Part shown: in pieces, positions 1 through 7,500 of the stretch
How positions within the stretch are numbered: the stretch's first letter is position 1
Layout: each line of letters begins with the position of its first letter
Assembly: GCA_903863295.1 (NCBI GenBank)
Contig: CAIPBM010000183.1
Coordinates: 1-54,549 of the forward strand
DNA length: 54,549 bases
Direction of reading: 5' to 3'
DNA from: an uncultured Verrucomicrobiota bacterium
Lineage (GTDB): Bacteria > Verrucomicrobiota > Verrucomicrobiia > Methylacidiphilales > UBA1321
Notes under the pieces: generated by a model
Databases searched by the model: none
Told to the model about the DNA's origin: nothing
Seen by the model: only the letters and a program-made list of their open reading frames with translations
Position numbers and translations under genes: made by a program

Positions 1-684
1 ACCAGGCCAGGTTTTGCGATAGTAGTAGGAATACCGTTGCAAAACCTGGCCCCGCCGCGAGACCACATAGGAGTTCCCCACGCGGCCTGCTAGGAAGGAT
101 TGGATGCTAAGATCAGGGGACGGGGGTGTGGAGAGCTCTTTAAAGTAAAAGCGGAGTTCGGTCACGTCCTTCGCTTGACGGACCCCGTTACCCCCATATC
201 CGAGGTGACGTTTCAGGATGACGGGATATCCCAATTCTTCCGCAGCAGATTCCGCAGCGGCCAGATTTGAACAGACCATGTTTCTGGGAGCGGAAAATCC
301 GTGGCGATGGCAAAGCGCATTAAATTGATCTTTCCGGTGCAAGGCAGGGAGTTCCGGCCAGTAGGGATCGACAGGAAACCAGGGAGCCAGCCACGACCGG
401 TCATTCTCCTGACAAAGGGCACTCACGAGCGTGTCATCTCCCAGCAGGATCAAGCGGTAAGTGTCCTGATAAACGCCAAGATGTTCGCGCAAACAATGAA
501 GCGTCTCAGGAAGATCACGCGGCCTGACTGGAAGCGACCTGACGTAACGGGAACGATGAACCAGCCCATCAGGGGCCAGCAAATGGACTTCCACATCCGC
601 TTTTCGCAGGAGAGAGGGTAATCGCGCCAGGGTGTGCGCTTCGGGCTGCACCGTGACGAGTAGAATCTTGGCTTTGCTCTTCAC
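1..684 (-). CDS. ATP-grasp domain protein, partial (C-terminus beyond window)
   Basis: Reading the minus strand from a GTG at 684 gives an uninterrupted frame of 228 residues that runs off the left edge. The N-terminal ~110 residues (starting VKSKAKILLVTVQPEAHTLA) look like a pre-ATP-grasp domain. From about residue 140 the text GYPVILKRHLGYGGNGVR is the nucleotide-binding lysine and glycine-rich loop of ATP-grasp ligases (carbamoyl-phosphate-synthase-like or carboxylate-amine ligases). The IQSFLAGRVGN segment that follows matches the 'hinge E/Q + G' portion of the fold. A TTG at 702 is an alternative start. It lies directly downstream of the GYF_2-RDD gene on the same strand (35 nt), so co-transcription is possible. 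The substrate cannot be read from the sequence, and the catalytic C-terminal half is missing from the window. Confidence 0.75.
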   Translation of the reverse strand, partial: MKSKAKILLVTVQPEAHTLARLPSLLRKADVEVHLLAPDGLVHRSRYVRSLPVRPRDLPETLHCLREHLGVYQDTYRLILLGDDTLVSALCQENDRSWLAPWFPVDPYWPELPALHRKDQFNALCHRHGFSAPRNMVCSNLAAAESAAEELGYPVILKRHLGYGGNGVRQAKDVTELRFYFKELSTPPSPDLSIQSFLAGRVGNSYVVSRRGQVLQRYSYYYRKTWPG

Positions 685-719
685 AGAGGGATATCTGAGC
701 AAAACGTGGAGCGTTCCAC

Positions 720-1484
720 TCAGCTTCTTACTACCAGTGTACTAGCGATAAGGTCGTGCAGGGCCTGCTTGCGATCCATGAAAACCATCATGATGTAACC
801 GAAACCAAGCGGAACCATGCCGGTGATGATCTTGCTGAAGTACCGGCCCGTCGCCTGGCCAAAGCTGATCCGGACACCCTCCATATCCGTTACCTTGATG
901 CCCATGACGCGCTTGCCAAAAGTGGCTTGGTGAGGGCCACTCTCCTGAAGGGCATAGTAGAGCCAGGCGATGACGGAGAAGGATACGAAAATGGCCAATT
1001 CAAACATGACGATAGCCATGGGAAACGCAGGATTGAGCGAGGATTGCGTCGGAAAAATCCCGGCGGCATGAGCGGTTCCGGCGATCACCGCAAATCCACC
1101 AACCACAAAGCCCAGGATGATGCCGAGCATCAGGATCGGGATGAACAAGATGAGATGATCGAGCAGATAAGCCGCAAATCGAATCCAGAAGCCCGCGTAA
1201 ATCAAATGCGCGGGAGGCTGCATCGTGGCCGCATAGGAATAGACTGGCGGGACGGTCGCAGGGGGCCGCACCGGCGGAGGCGCGAGGATCGGAGCGGGGC
1301 CGCCCGGCACGTTACCGTCAACTTGCGCCAACACGTCCCGCAGTGGCGTCCACTGGCTCAGGCCCTCGACAAAGGCCAGGTCACCGAGCGAGATTTCACC
1401 CCGCTGCAGTTTTTCCGCAACCTGCGCCCGCGTGAACGGGCCGGTCGGAACATTGCCTTTATTGAGCACGGTAATGACGGACAT
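720..1484 (-). CDS. GYF_2 (DUF4339)-RDD family membrane protein
   Basis: 254 residues. Residues ~1-55 form a GYF_2/DUF4339 module (VLNKGNVPTGPFTRAQV ... LAFVEGLSQWTPL), normally a cytosolic peptide-binding domain. A Pro/Ala-rich linker (~60-90) follows. The rest is an RDD domain with three to four hydrophobic segments: the Arg-Asp pair of the family lies in RFAAYLLDHLILF, followed by GKRVMGIKVTD and the conserved ending KQALHDLIASTLVV. RDD proteins are small inner-membrane proteins, some linked to ion/proton exchange; the role here is unknown. The gene follows argG on the same strand after 35 bp. A second protein of the same architecture lies at 34065-34757, so this is a small paralogue family in the genome. 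Confidence 0.85.
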   Translation of the reverse strand: MSVITVLNKGNVPTGPFTRAQVAEKLQRGEISLGDLAFVEGLSQWTPLRDVLAQVDGNVPGGPAPILAPPPVRPPATVPPVYSYAATMQPPAHLIYAGFWIRFAAYLLDHLILFIPILMLGIILGFVVGGFAVIAGTAHAAGIFPTQSSLNPAFPMAIVMFELAIFVSFSVIAWLYYALQESGPHQATFGKRVMGIKVTDMEGVRISFGQATGRYFSKIITGMVPLGFGYIMMVFMDRKQALHDLIASTLVVRS

Positions 1485-1519
1485 GATCTTACGATTTCAG
1501 TCAAACCGCGCCCGCGGCG

Positions 1520-2728
1520 TTATTTCTTCTTTTTCTTGCTCGCCAGCACATTGGACCGCGTCCGCAAACGGAGCGCGTTTAGGCGAATGAAGCCGGTCGC
1601 ATCGCCCTGGTTGTAGGCGCCTTGATCGGCTTCCATCGTGGCCACGTCGGGATTGTAGAGCGAAAAGGGACTCTTGCGCCCCGCGACGATGATGTTGCCC
1701 TTGTAGAGCTTCAATCGTACGGTGCCGGAGACGTGCTTCTGGCTTTCTTCCACGGCGGCCTGGAGGAATTCCCGCTCGGGTGCGAACCAGAATCCGTTAT
1801 AGACGAGGGTCGAGTAACGCGGGATGAGCGAGTCGCGCAGGTGCATGACTTCGCGATCCAGCGTCAAGGTCTCGAGCTGCCGGTGCGCGAAGTGGAGGAT
1901 GGAGCCGCCGGGCGTTTCATAGACGCCGCGGGACTTCATGCCGACAAAGCGGTTCTCGACCAGATCGACCCGGCCAATGCCGTGTTTGCCGCCGAGCTTG
2001 TTCAGCGTGCGGAGCACATTGCCGGGGCTGAGGGGTTTGCCATCCACCGCGATACAATTACCGGCGAGGAATTCGAGTTCGACATACTGCGCCTTGTCCG
2101 GCGCTTTTTCCGGGGCAACGCTGAGCTTGAACATGTCGGCGGGTGGCTCAACCCATGGATCTTCCAGGATGCCGCTCTCAAAGCTGATGTGGAGCAGATT
2201 GCGGTCGGTGCTGTAGGGCTTGGCGGCGCTAACCGGCACGGCGATACCTTTCGACTTCGCATAGGCCATCAGGTCCGTGCGGCCCTTGAAATCCCAATCA
2301 CGCCATGGGGCGATGATCTTCAGGTCAGGGGCAAGCGCCGCGAAGGTCAGTTCAAAGCGGACCTGGTCGTTGCCCTTGCCGGTTGCGCCATGCGCCACAG
2401 CGTCGGCCTTTTCCAGGCGGGCGATTTCCACCTGCCGTTTCGCGATCAGGGGACGGGCAATGCTGGTGCCGAGGAAATACTGGTTTTCGTAAAGCGCGTT
2501 GGCCCGGATCATCGGGTAGATAAAGTCCTTCGCGAATTCCTCGGTCAGGTCGTCGATGTAACACTTCGAGGCACCCGTCTTCAGCGCCTTTTTGTCGAGG
2601 CCCTTGAGTTCCTCCTCCTGTCCGACATCCGCGCAGAAGGCGATGATTTCGGCGTTATACTTTTCCTTCAACCAGATCAAAATGATGGAGGTATCGAGTC
2701 CTCCCGAATAGGCGACAACAATCTTCAT
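1520..2728 (-). CDS. argG: Argininosuccinate synthase
   Basis: 402 residues, a normal length for the family. ArgG joins citrulline and aspartate using ATP to make argininosuccinate, the penultimate step of arginine synthesis, in the cytosol. The N-terminus [12 protein letters not shown] is the PP-loop ATP-binding motif (SGGxDTS). [13 protein letters not shown] is the family signature for citrulline/aspartate contacts, and the C-terminal half carries the synthetase tetramerisation region ([17 protein letters not shown]). The protein ends in a lysine run (KKKKK). The start ATG at 2728 is fixed by the conserved N-terminus. No other arg gene is in the window. The upstream 200 bp separates it from the bufferin operon; I see no clear terminator or arginine operator there. 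Confidence 0.97.
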   Translation of the reverse strand: MKIVVAYSGGLDTSIILIWLKEKYNAEIIAFCADVGQEEELKGLDKKALKTGASKCYIDDLTEEFAKDFIYPMIRANALYENQYFLGTSIARPLIAKRQVEIARLEKADAVAHGATGKGNDQVRFELTFAALAPDLKIIAPWRDWDFKGRTDLMAYAKSKGIAVPVSAAKPYSTDRNLLHISFESGILEDPWVEPPADMFKLSVAPEKAPDKAQYVELEFLAGNCIAVDGKPLSPGNVLRTLNKLGGKHGIGRVDLVENRFVGMKSRGVYETPGGSILHFAHRQLETLTLDREVMHLRDSLIPRYSTLVYNGFWFAPEREFLQAAVEESQKHVSGTVRLKLYKGNIIVAGRKSPFSLYNPDVATMEADQGAYNQGDATGFIRLNALRLRTRSNVLASKKKKK

Positions 2729-2929
2729 GGTTGCTTCTTATCCGAAATAAGCCCAAAGAACAGAAATTCCTGCATGAAGTGAGTGACAATCGGGTTAAAC
2801 GAATGTCCGGTATCTCAGGAGTGGGCCTAATTAGAAGGCTCCGGAGCATCTAATGCTGAGGCGAGCCGTGGCCAAGCTGGAGCTGAAATCGTGAGAAACC
2901 CGATAGCGAGGCTTTTTGATCCCCGCCCT

Positions 2930-3436
2930 TCAGATACCAGCACTTTTCCACTCACGCCCACGCCAGCGGGCGAGGAGATAATCGAGCGAATAAGCTCCAG
3001 GGCCGAACGCGAGGACGATGATGGCGGCAAAGAGAAAGAGGAATGGGGCGGCAGCGAAGAAATCGTCTGTGTTGAGACTGAGGAGTTTTTTCAGCGCGTC
3101 TTGCTCGGTGGTGATGTAGGCGACGATGAAGTTGATGATGAGCGGAATCGCCGTCAGGCGCGTGAGCAAGCCGAGGGCAAGAAAGAGACCGCCAAAAGTT
3201 TCCGTGAAAGCGACGAGCCACGCGTTCTCCACCGGAAAGGGAATACCGAGGTCGGTGAAGTAACCGATGGGCGTTTCAATGTGAAGCAGTTTGCCGACTC
3301 CCGCCTGCATCAACTGGATGCCCCAGATAAATCGGATGCCAAAGAGGACAATCGACTGAAGGTGATTGCCAATGGTGGTGAGCAAAGCGTAAAGAAAATC
3401 GATGAGGCGAACCAGCGGATGATTGGGAGAGAACAT
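2930..3436 (-). CDS. DoxX family membrane protein of the MNIO-RiPP operon (bufD-like)
   Basis: 168 residues from ATG 3436; a longer frame exists, but its first 21 residues overlap the end of the upstream bufC-like gene and do not look like DoxX. Four hydrophobic helices are visible: ~12-32 (LYALLTTIGNHLQSIVLFG), ~62-85, ~90-108 and ~125-147. The family pattern RFIWGIQLMQAGVGKLLH followed by FGGLFLALGLLTRLTAIPL is characteristic of DoxX/TQO-small-subunit-like proteins. DoxX genes are recurrent members of bufferin/DUF692 operons, where they are thought to act in the membrane, possibly in redox supply or maturation; that role is inferred from operon context only. It is the last gene of the operon, 26 bp after bufC. 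Confidence 0.85.
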   Translation of the reverse strand: MFSPNHPLVRLIDFLYALLTTIGNHLQSIVLFGIRFIWGIQLMQAGVGKLLHIETPIGYFTDLGIPFPVENAWLVAFTETFGGLFLALGLLTRLTAIPLIINFIVAYITTEQDALKKLLSLNTDDFFAAAPFLFLFAAIIVLAFGPGAYSLDYLLARWRGREWKSAGI

Positions 3437-3462
3437 AAAAATGAGAGGTTTGAAGGTTGAAT

Positions 3463-4377
3463 TTATTCCGCGGGGCAAAACCAGCCGAAAGCAGCCCATT
3501 GCGTGAACCAGGCCTGAAGTTTCGAGCCGAAATCATCGACGTTCTTTTTGCCACGGAGAGCTTTCTCGCAAGCCGCCTGCAAGGAAAGACCTTTTTGCAG
3601 GGCAGTGCAGATCAGGTAAGCTTCCGGCTCCAGGCGCTTGTAGAAGACCGAATGATCACTGCGATGAACCGCGAGCCAGATTTTTTCCGACTTGGGGCGT
3701 GCGATCTTGGGGGCTGCTTTGACTTTTTTGCGATTTGTCACGGCATTGCTCGCTTCGCCTTTCGGTTCCTCACGGCGACGTGTGGCCAGGACGAAATTAT
3801 CGACGGGGTAGGAGCAGGCCAGAAAGGTGATATGGGGCTGAAATCCCAGTCGCAACGTTGCGGGGTCACCACCGAGAAGTGAATCGATTTCGAGCGGCGG
3901 CAACGCCTCGCCATCGAATGCGACAATGTGTGCCCATTCCAACTTGAGAATATCCCGCGCCAAGGCCTCATGCGGCACCAGCCATGCCGGGTTCTGTTTG
4001 AGAAATTTCTCCAGCCGGTTGCCGAGATCACGCAGGGTGAAGGAATTCGACGGATACTTGGTGAGATAGGCAACAGTCAGATCGTAGAAACGCTTTTCCC
4101 CGATCAACGCACGCAGGCCGGGAAAGTCCTCGTAGAAACAATCGATCAACCGGTACCAGTATTGCCGGTTATAGATCTCAATCCGCTCATAGGAAGTAAG
4201 CCGGTCGTTCGGCTTGACGAATTTGGCAACCGCTTTTTTAGTTGAAGTTCCATCGACCCACTTGGGCTTCATGTGCTGGTCCGGGGTGAGCGGACGCATG
4301 ATGCCTGTGGCAAAGGCGCGCTGGATGGAGCGCAGCTTTTTCACGCCCTTGGTCTGATCAGAGGATGCTGGGCTCAC
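3463..4377 (-). CDS. DUF2063 / BufC-like partner of the MNIO enzyme
   Basis: 304 residues. The N-terminal ~110 residues are a DUF2063 domain (RAFATGIMRP ... YERIEIYNRQYWYRLIDCFYEDFPGLRALIG), the putative DNA-binding or peptide-recognition domain of the BufC/HvfC/MbnC-like partner that presents the precursor to the DUF692 enzyme. The rest, including a Lys-rich linker (~215-235) and an Ala/Trp-rich end, resembles the second half of HvfC-type proteins. I chose GTG 4377 because an AGGAG lies seven bases upstream; a TTG at 4383 would add two residues. The start lies inside the 3' end of the bufB-like gene (about 20-bp overlap), which suggests translational coupling. Known MNIO systems need a partner subunit for activity, fitting this arrangement. 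Confidence 0.85.
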   Translation of the reverse strand: MSPASSDQTKGVKKLRSIQRAFATGIMRPLTPDQHMKPKWVDGTSTKKAVAKFVKPNDRLTSYERIEIYNRQYWYRLIDCFYEDFPGLRALIGEKRFYDLTVAYLTKYPSNSFTLRDLGNRLEKFLKQNPAWLVPHEALARDILKLEWAHIVAFDGEALPPLEIDSLLGGDPATLRLGFQPHITFLACSYPVDNFVLATRRREEPKGEASNAVTNRKKVKAAPKIARPKSEKIWLAVHRSDHSVFYKRLEPEAYLICTALQKGLSLQAACEKALRGKKNVDDFGSKLQAWFTQWAAFGWFCPAE

Positions 4378-5212
4378 GGACAAGCTCCTCGCAGAATTTT
4401 CCGGCCTTCAAGGCTTCACGGTGAACTTCGTCAAAGCTCGGGATTCGGTCGTCCCACTCCAGCAAGGTCGCCGTCGGGCCGGTCAGCTTGATGGCATGCG
4501 CGTACATTTTCCAGACCGGATCGAGCACCGGGTGATCGTGCGTATCGAGAATATATTTCTCAAATTTCGAGTGGCCCGCGATATGAAACTGCCCCACGCG
4601 ATGATGGGGAATGTTGTTGAGGTAATCGTAGGGGTTGAAATTATGATTCTGCGAGGAGACGTAGATATTATTCACGTCCAGCAGGATGCCCGCGTCGGCC
4701 TTTTCGACCACCTCGCTCAAAAATTCCCACTCAGTCATTTCCGAGGCATGGAATTCGGCATAACTACTGACATTCTCGACCAAAATGGGGACTTCCAGAT
4801 AATCGCGGACCTCGCGGATGCGCTGCGCGACATGGGCGGCAGCGGCAAAGGTATACGGGAGAGGAAGAAGATCGTGCGTGTAGCGGCCATCGACGCTTCC
4901 CCAGCAAAGGTGATCGGAAAGCCAGGGGGTATTGGTGCGTTTGACGAGGCGCTTGATCTTGCGCATGTGCTCGCGATCGAGCTTGTCGGTCGAACCGAGA
5001 TACATGGCCACGCCATGCTGCACCACGCGATATTGTTCCAGGATCGAATCGAGTACTTTCAGCGGACGGCCACCATCGACCATGAAGTTCTCGGAAATAA
5101 TCTCGAACCAATCCACGGTCGGTTTACGCGAAAGGATGTGCTGGTAATGCGGCACCCGCAGGCCGATGCCGATCCCGTATTCGGTGTAATTATTGAAACG
5201 ATTCGCAGGCAT
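4358..5212 (-). CDS. DUF692 / MNIO multinuclear iron oxidative enzyme (BufB-like)
   Basis: 284 residues from ATG 5212 (a GGAG lies 10 nt upstream; a TTG at 5239 would extend it into the intergenic stem region). The protein is a TIM-barrel DUF692 enzyme, the family that includes MbnB (methanobactin), HvfB and BufB, which use two or three iron ions and O2 to modify cysteines in RiPP precursors. Putative metal ligands are present in order: FEIISENFM, QHGVAMYLG, LSDHLCW, LVENVSS, LLDVNN, QFHIAGH, THDHPV and LLEWDD, so the active site looks intact. The precursor-like gene lies 71 bp upstream and the DUF2063 partner overlaps its 3' end. The exact chemistry (oxazolone/thioamide versus thiooxazole) cannot be told from sequence. 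Confidence 0.93.
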   Translation of the reverse strand: MPANRFNNYTEYGIGIGLRVPHYQHILSRKPTVDWFEIISENFMVDGGRPLKVLDSILEQYRVVQHGVAMYLGSTDKLDREHMRKIKRLVKRTNTPWLSDHLCWGSVDGRYTHDLLPLPYTFAAAAHVAQRIREVRDYLEVPILVENVSSYAEFHASEMTEWEFLSEVVEKADAGILLDVNNIYVSSQNHNFNPYDYLNNIPHHRVGQFHIAGHSKFEKYILDTHDHPVLDPVWKMYAHAIKLTGPTATLLEWDDRIPSFDEVHREALKAGKFCEELVREPSIL

Positions 5213-5245
5213 GAGGGTAAAACTCCGGACGAAATCCAATCAAGA

Positions 5246-5271
5246 CGAGGGGCTGAAAGATCAGCCCCTCG
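5246..5271 (-). promoter_or_regulatory. Perfect 11-bp stem-loop between precursor and bufB-like genes
   Basis: CGAGGGGCTGA at 5246-5256 is the exact reverse complement of 5261-5271, with a 4-nt loop. It sits 13 bp after the stop of the bufA-like gene and 34 bp before the bufB-like ATG. On the minus-strand transcript it is GC-rich and followed by only a broken T-run (TCTTGATT), so it is more likely a partial terminator or an mRNA-stabilising/processing hairpin than a full stop. Such an element would let the precursor be made in excess over its modifying enzymes. Confidence 0.6.
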
Positions 5272-5283
5272 CTTGAAATCGGC

Positions 5284-5571
5284 TTAGCCGTTGGTCTTGC
5301 AACCGCCCTTGCCCTTGCAGGTGTTCTTGGCTTTGCAACCGTTATCACCGGTCTTGCAACCGCCCTGGCCCTTACAGGAATTCTGGCCTTTGCAGCCATG
5401 CTTGCCTGCATCGGAGTCATCAGCGAGCTGGCCCTGGATGGAGGAGCCGAACTGCGTGGATCCGTTGTTCGTGGACGCATGAACGCGTGCCGCGGAGCCA
5501 GCCATAAGACCGGTGAGAGCGACAGTGGCGAGGAGGGTTCTGCTATTGTGAAGAAGACTTGTATTTTTCAT
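5284..5571 (-). CDS. Bufferin-like RiPP precursor (BufA1/DUF2282-like), six cysteines in two repeats
   Basis: 95 residues. Residues 1-32 form a Sec signal peptide (hydrophobic LLATVALTGLMAGSA, likely cleavage after VHA), a known feature of bufferin precursors, which are unusual RiPPs exported through Sec to the periplasm. A Ser/Gln/Asp linker follows. The C-terminal core is Lys/Gly-rich with Cys at 60, 66, 72, 79, 85 and 91, i.e. two copies of Cys-x5-Cys-x5-Cys with a 19-residue period (CKGQNSCKGQGGC and CKAKNTCKGKGGC). Bufferins bind copper or other metals and are modified by DUF692 enzymes. The adjacent DUF692, DUF2063 and DoxX genes on the same strand support this reading. A cysteine-rich metal-buffer peptide without modification is the alternative. 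Confidence 0.88.
   Translation of the reverse strand: MKNTSLLHNSRTLLATVALTGLMAGSAARVHASTNNGSTQFGSSIQGQLADDSDAGKHGCKGQNSCKGQGGCKTGDNGCKAKNTCKGKGGCKTNG
5293..5406 (-). repeat. Tandem 57-bp repeat encoding the two cysteine triplets
   Basis: Units 5293-5349 and 5350-5406 begin with the same 17 bases and are about 80% identical by eye. Both are in the same reading frame of the bufA-like gene and account for the 19-residue period of its core peptide, so the core probably arose by an internal duplication. Confidence 0.7.
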
Positions 5572-5655
5572 GGGATTATTACCTTTCGTGTTGGCTTGTT
5601 GGGTTAACCGCTTTCGCCTGGCGGTGTGCCGGGCAAAATCAGATGTTATTTGTGG

Positions 5656-5680
5656 GACGAAGGAGGTCTGGATTTATTCC
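5656..5680 (-). promoter_or_regulatory. Possible ECF-sigma promoter of the bufferin-like operon
   Basis: On the minus strand GGAATAA (forward 5674-5680) is followed after about 15 nt by CGTC (forward 5656-5659), resembling the GGAAT / CGTC -35/-10 elements of several ECF sigma factors. The position would give a leader of roughly 75-80 nt before the bufA-like ATG at 5571. Bufferin operons in other bacteria are commonly under ECF control; no sigma factor gene is in this window, so the assignment is weak. Confidence 0.35.
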
Positions 5681-5791
5681 ACGAAATTTTTTTGAAATCC
5701 ATTTCAGGCAAAATAGAGAGGCGTGACACCCTTTTGTCACAAACCTGTTAAGTCCCAGATCAGTTGTTAAAGTCACCGCCCTATAGCGAGT

Positions 5792-5977
5792 TTACTGCGG
5801 ATCCTGATTTGAGAGCGTCTTCTTGTTGGGATCGTTCGACCAAATGGAAGTCTGAACCCCGGCACCGCCCTGGTTACCCAGAAGACTCGACGGAGAGCCG
5901 TTATCGGCGTTATAATCGGAGACCGTGCCGCAATGGGTCAGCAACAGCAGCGCGGAGAGGAGAAATAACAGGCGCAT
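5792..5977 (-). CDS. Small predicted lipoprotein
   Basis: 61 residues beginning MRLLFLLSALLLLTHC, a short hydrophobic signal ending in a cysteine at position 16 that could be lipidated. The lipobox is imperfect (His at -1). The mature part is a short polar Asn/Gly/Ser/Asp-rich tail with no recognisable domain. It lies upstream of the bufferin-like operon on the same strand, about 220 bp from the precursor start, and divergent from bioA. The function is unknown. The overlapping plus-strand frame at 5764 has no credible composition, so the minus-strand reading is preferred. Confidence 0.5.
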   Translation of the reverse strand: MRLLFLLSALLLLTHCGTVSDYNADNGSPSSLLGNQGGAGVQTSIWSNDPNKKTLSNQDPQ

Positions 5978-6061
5978 GGGCTTAGTTATGTCAAATCGCT
6001 GGCCGGACGCAAGCCCCTAAATTGTACACGATTTAAGAAGAATTTTGGCCTTTAATCTGCC

Positions 6062-7438
6062 GTGACCTCCGCTGATCTTGACCGCGCCCATGTTTGGCAT
6101 CCGTTTACACAGATGCGCGACTGGAATGCCTCCTCGCATGCGCCCATCGTCATTGTCGAAGGCAAGGGCGCAGTCCTGAAAGCGGAGGATGGCCGCGAAT
6201 ACCTCGACGGCAATTCCTCGATCTGGACCAATCTGCACGGCCATCGTCGACCGGAAATCGACCAGGCAATCCGCGACCAACTCGACCGCATCGCCCACAG
6301 TTCCTTCCTTGGCCTGACCAACGATGTCGCCGCGCGTCTGGCCGGAGAGCTCATCGACCTTTCCGGGCTCGACGGGTACAAGGTCTTTTTTTCTGATGAT
6401 GGCTCCACGGCGATGGAGGCAGCGTTGAAAATGGTTTACCAAGCCAGAATGCAGCGTGGCGAGAAAACGCGGACGACGTTCATCTCACTTTCGAGCGGCT
6501 ATCATGGAGATACCATCGGCGCGATGAGCGCCGGGCACAGCGCACTCTTTCATCACGTCTACCGGCCCCTGCTCTTCGCCACGCGCGAGGTGATGAGCCC
6601 CGCCTGTTACCGCTGTCCCCATAATCGCGCCGAACCCGTGCGCGGCAGCGACGCCCGCGTTACCCGGAAATGCCAGTGGGAGTGCCTGGGTGAACTAACC
6701 CGGACCTTGGACGACCTGGGCGATGCGGCCTCCGCCTTCGTGCTTGAGCCTCGCGTCCAGGGTGCGGCGGGCATGACCATGCATCCGCTGGGTTACCTGG
6801 AAAAAGCCGCTGCGATTTGTCGTGAGCGAAACGTCTGGCTCGTGCTGGATGAGGTGATGACCGGCTTCGGCCGCACCGGGACGATGTTTGCCTATCAACA
6901 CGAGAACGTGACGCCCGATTTGATCGCCCTCGCGAAAGGACTGACCGGGGGTTATCTCCCGGTTGCCGTCACACTGGCCTCCGCAGAAATTTTTGAAGCC
7001 TTTCTCGGTGACTATGCCGAATTGAAAACGTTCTTTCATGGCCACAGCTACACCGGTAACGCGCTCGGGTGTGCGGCGGCCCTGGCCAATCTCAAGATTT
7101 TTGCCACGGAGCAAACGCTGCAAAAAAACGTGGCCTTGCAGCGGGTGCTGGCTCAAGGTGCCGCAAAATTCTGGGATCATCCTCACGTGGGTGATGTCCG
7201 CCAGGAGGGGCTGATCTGCGCCATCGAGATCGTCCGCGATTTCAAGACGAGGGAATCGTTCCCCTTTGCCGAGCGAATCGGTCACCGCATTTGCGAGGCC
7301 GCCCGCCAGCATGGCCTGCTCACCCGACCGGTCGGGGACGTCCTCGTTCTCATGCCCCCTTATTGCTGCACCGAAGCGCAAATCACGCAGATGACGGAGG
7401 CTCTCTGGCTGGCGCTGAACGACGTGATTCCGGCCTGA
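6062..7438 (+). CDS. bioA: Adenosylmethionine-8-amino-7-oxononanoate aminotransferase
   Basis: 458 residues from a GTG. BioA transfers the amino group of S-adenosylmethionine to KAPA to give DAPA in biotin synthesis, using pyridoxal phosphate. VWHPFTQM near the N-terminus is the BioA substrate-side signature. GSTAMEAALKM binds the PLP phosphate, LVLDEVMTGFGRTG carries the Asp pairing with the PLP nitrogen, and ALAKGLTGGYLP carries the Schiff-base lysine. A Cys-rich insertion around residues 180-205 (CYRCPHN ... CQWEC) is typical of one BioA subgroup. The length is slightly above the usual ~430. No other bio gene is in the window; the start is about 80 bp from the divergent lipoprotein gene. 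Confidence 0.92.
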   Translation: MTSADLDRAHVWHPFTQMRDWNASSHAPIVIVEGKGAVLKAEDGREYLDGNSSIWTNLHGHRRPEIDQAIRDQLDRIAHSSFLGLTNDVAARLAGELIDLSGLDGYKVFFSDDGSTAMEAALKMVYQARMQRGEKTRTTFISLSSGYHGDTIGAMSAGHSALFHHVYRPLLFATREVMSPACYRCPHNRAEPVRGSDARVTRKCQWECLGELTRTLDDLGDAASAFVLEPRVQGAAGMTMHPLGYLEKAAAICRERNVWLVLDEVMTGFGRTGTMFAYQHENVTPDLIALAKGLTGGYLPVAVTLASAEIFEAFLGDYAELKTFFHGHSYTGNALGCAAALANLKIFATEQTLQKNVALQRVLAQGAAKFWDHPHVGDVRQEGLICAIEIVRDFKTRESFPFAERIGHRICEAARQHGLLTRPVGDVLVLMPPYCCTEAQITQMTEALWLALNDVIPA

Positions 7439-7500
7439 TCTATTTTCCTGCCGCAATTCCGCGCTCGCCGTGACGCGGCAGATTCGCTTCACTCCCTTTC

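Noticed and set aside
756-1616. Long plus-strand frame of 286 residues opposite the RDD and argG genes
   Set aside because: It is antisense to two clear genes, is rich in Arg/Gly/His and has no domain; it is a by-product of high-GC coding on the other strand.
1622-2782. 386-residue plus-strand frame opposite argG
   Set aside because: argG on the minus strand has every family motif; the antisense frame has none.
5764-5985. 73-residue plus-strand frame overlapping the small lipoprotein gene
   Set aside because: Arg/Ser-rich with no signal or domain, while the minus-strand frame has a signal peptide and a lipid-type cysteine.
6600-6700. Cys-rich insert in BioA as a novel metal site
   Set aside because: Similar C-x2-C and C-x3-C inserts occur in one known BioA subgroup, so it is not new in itself.
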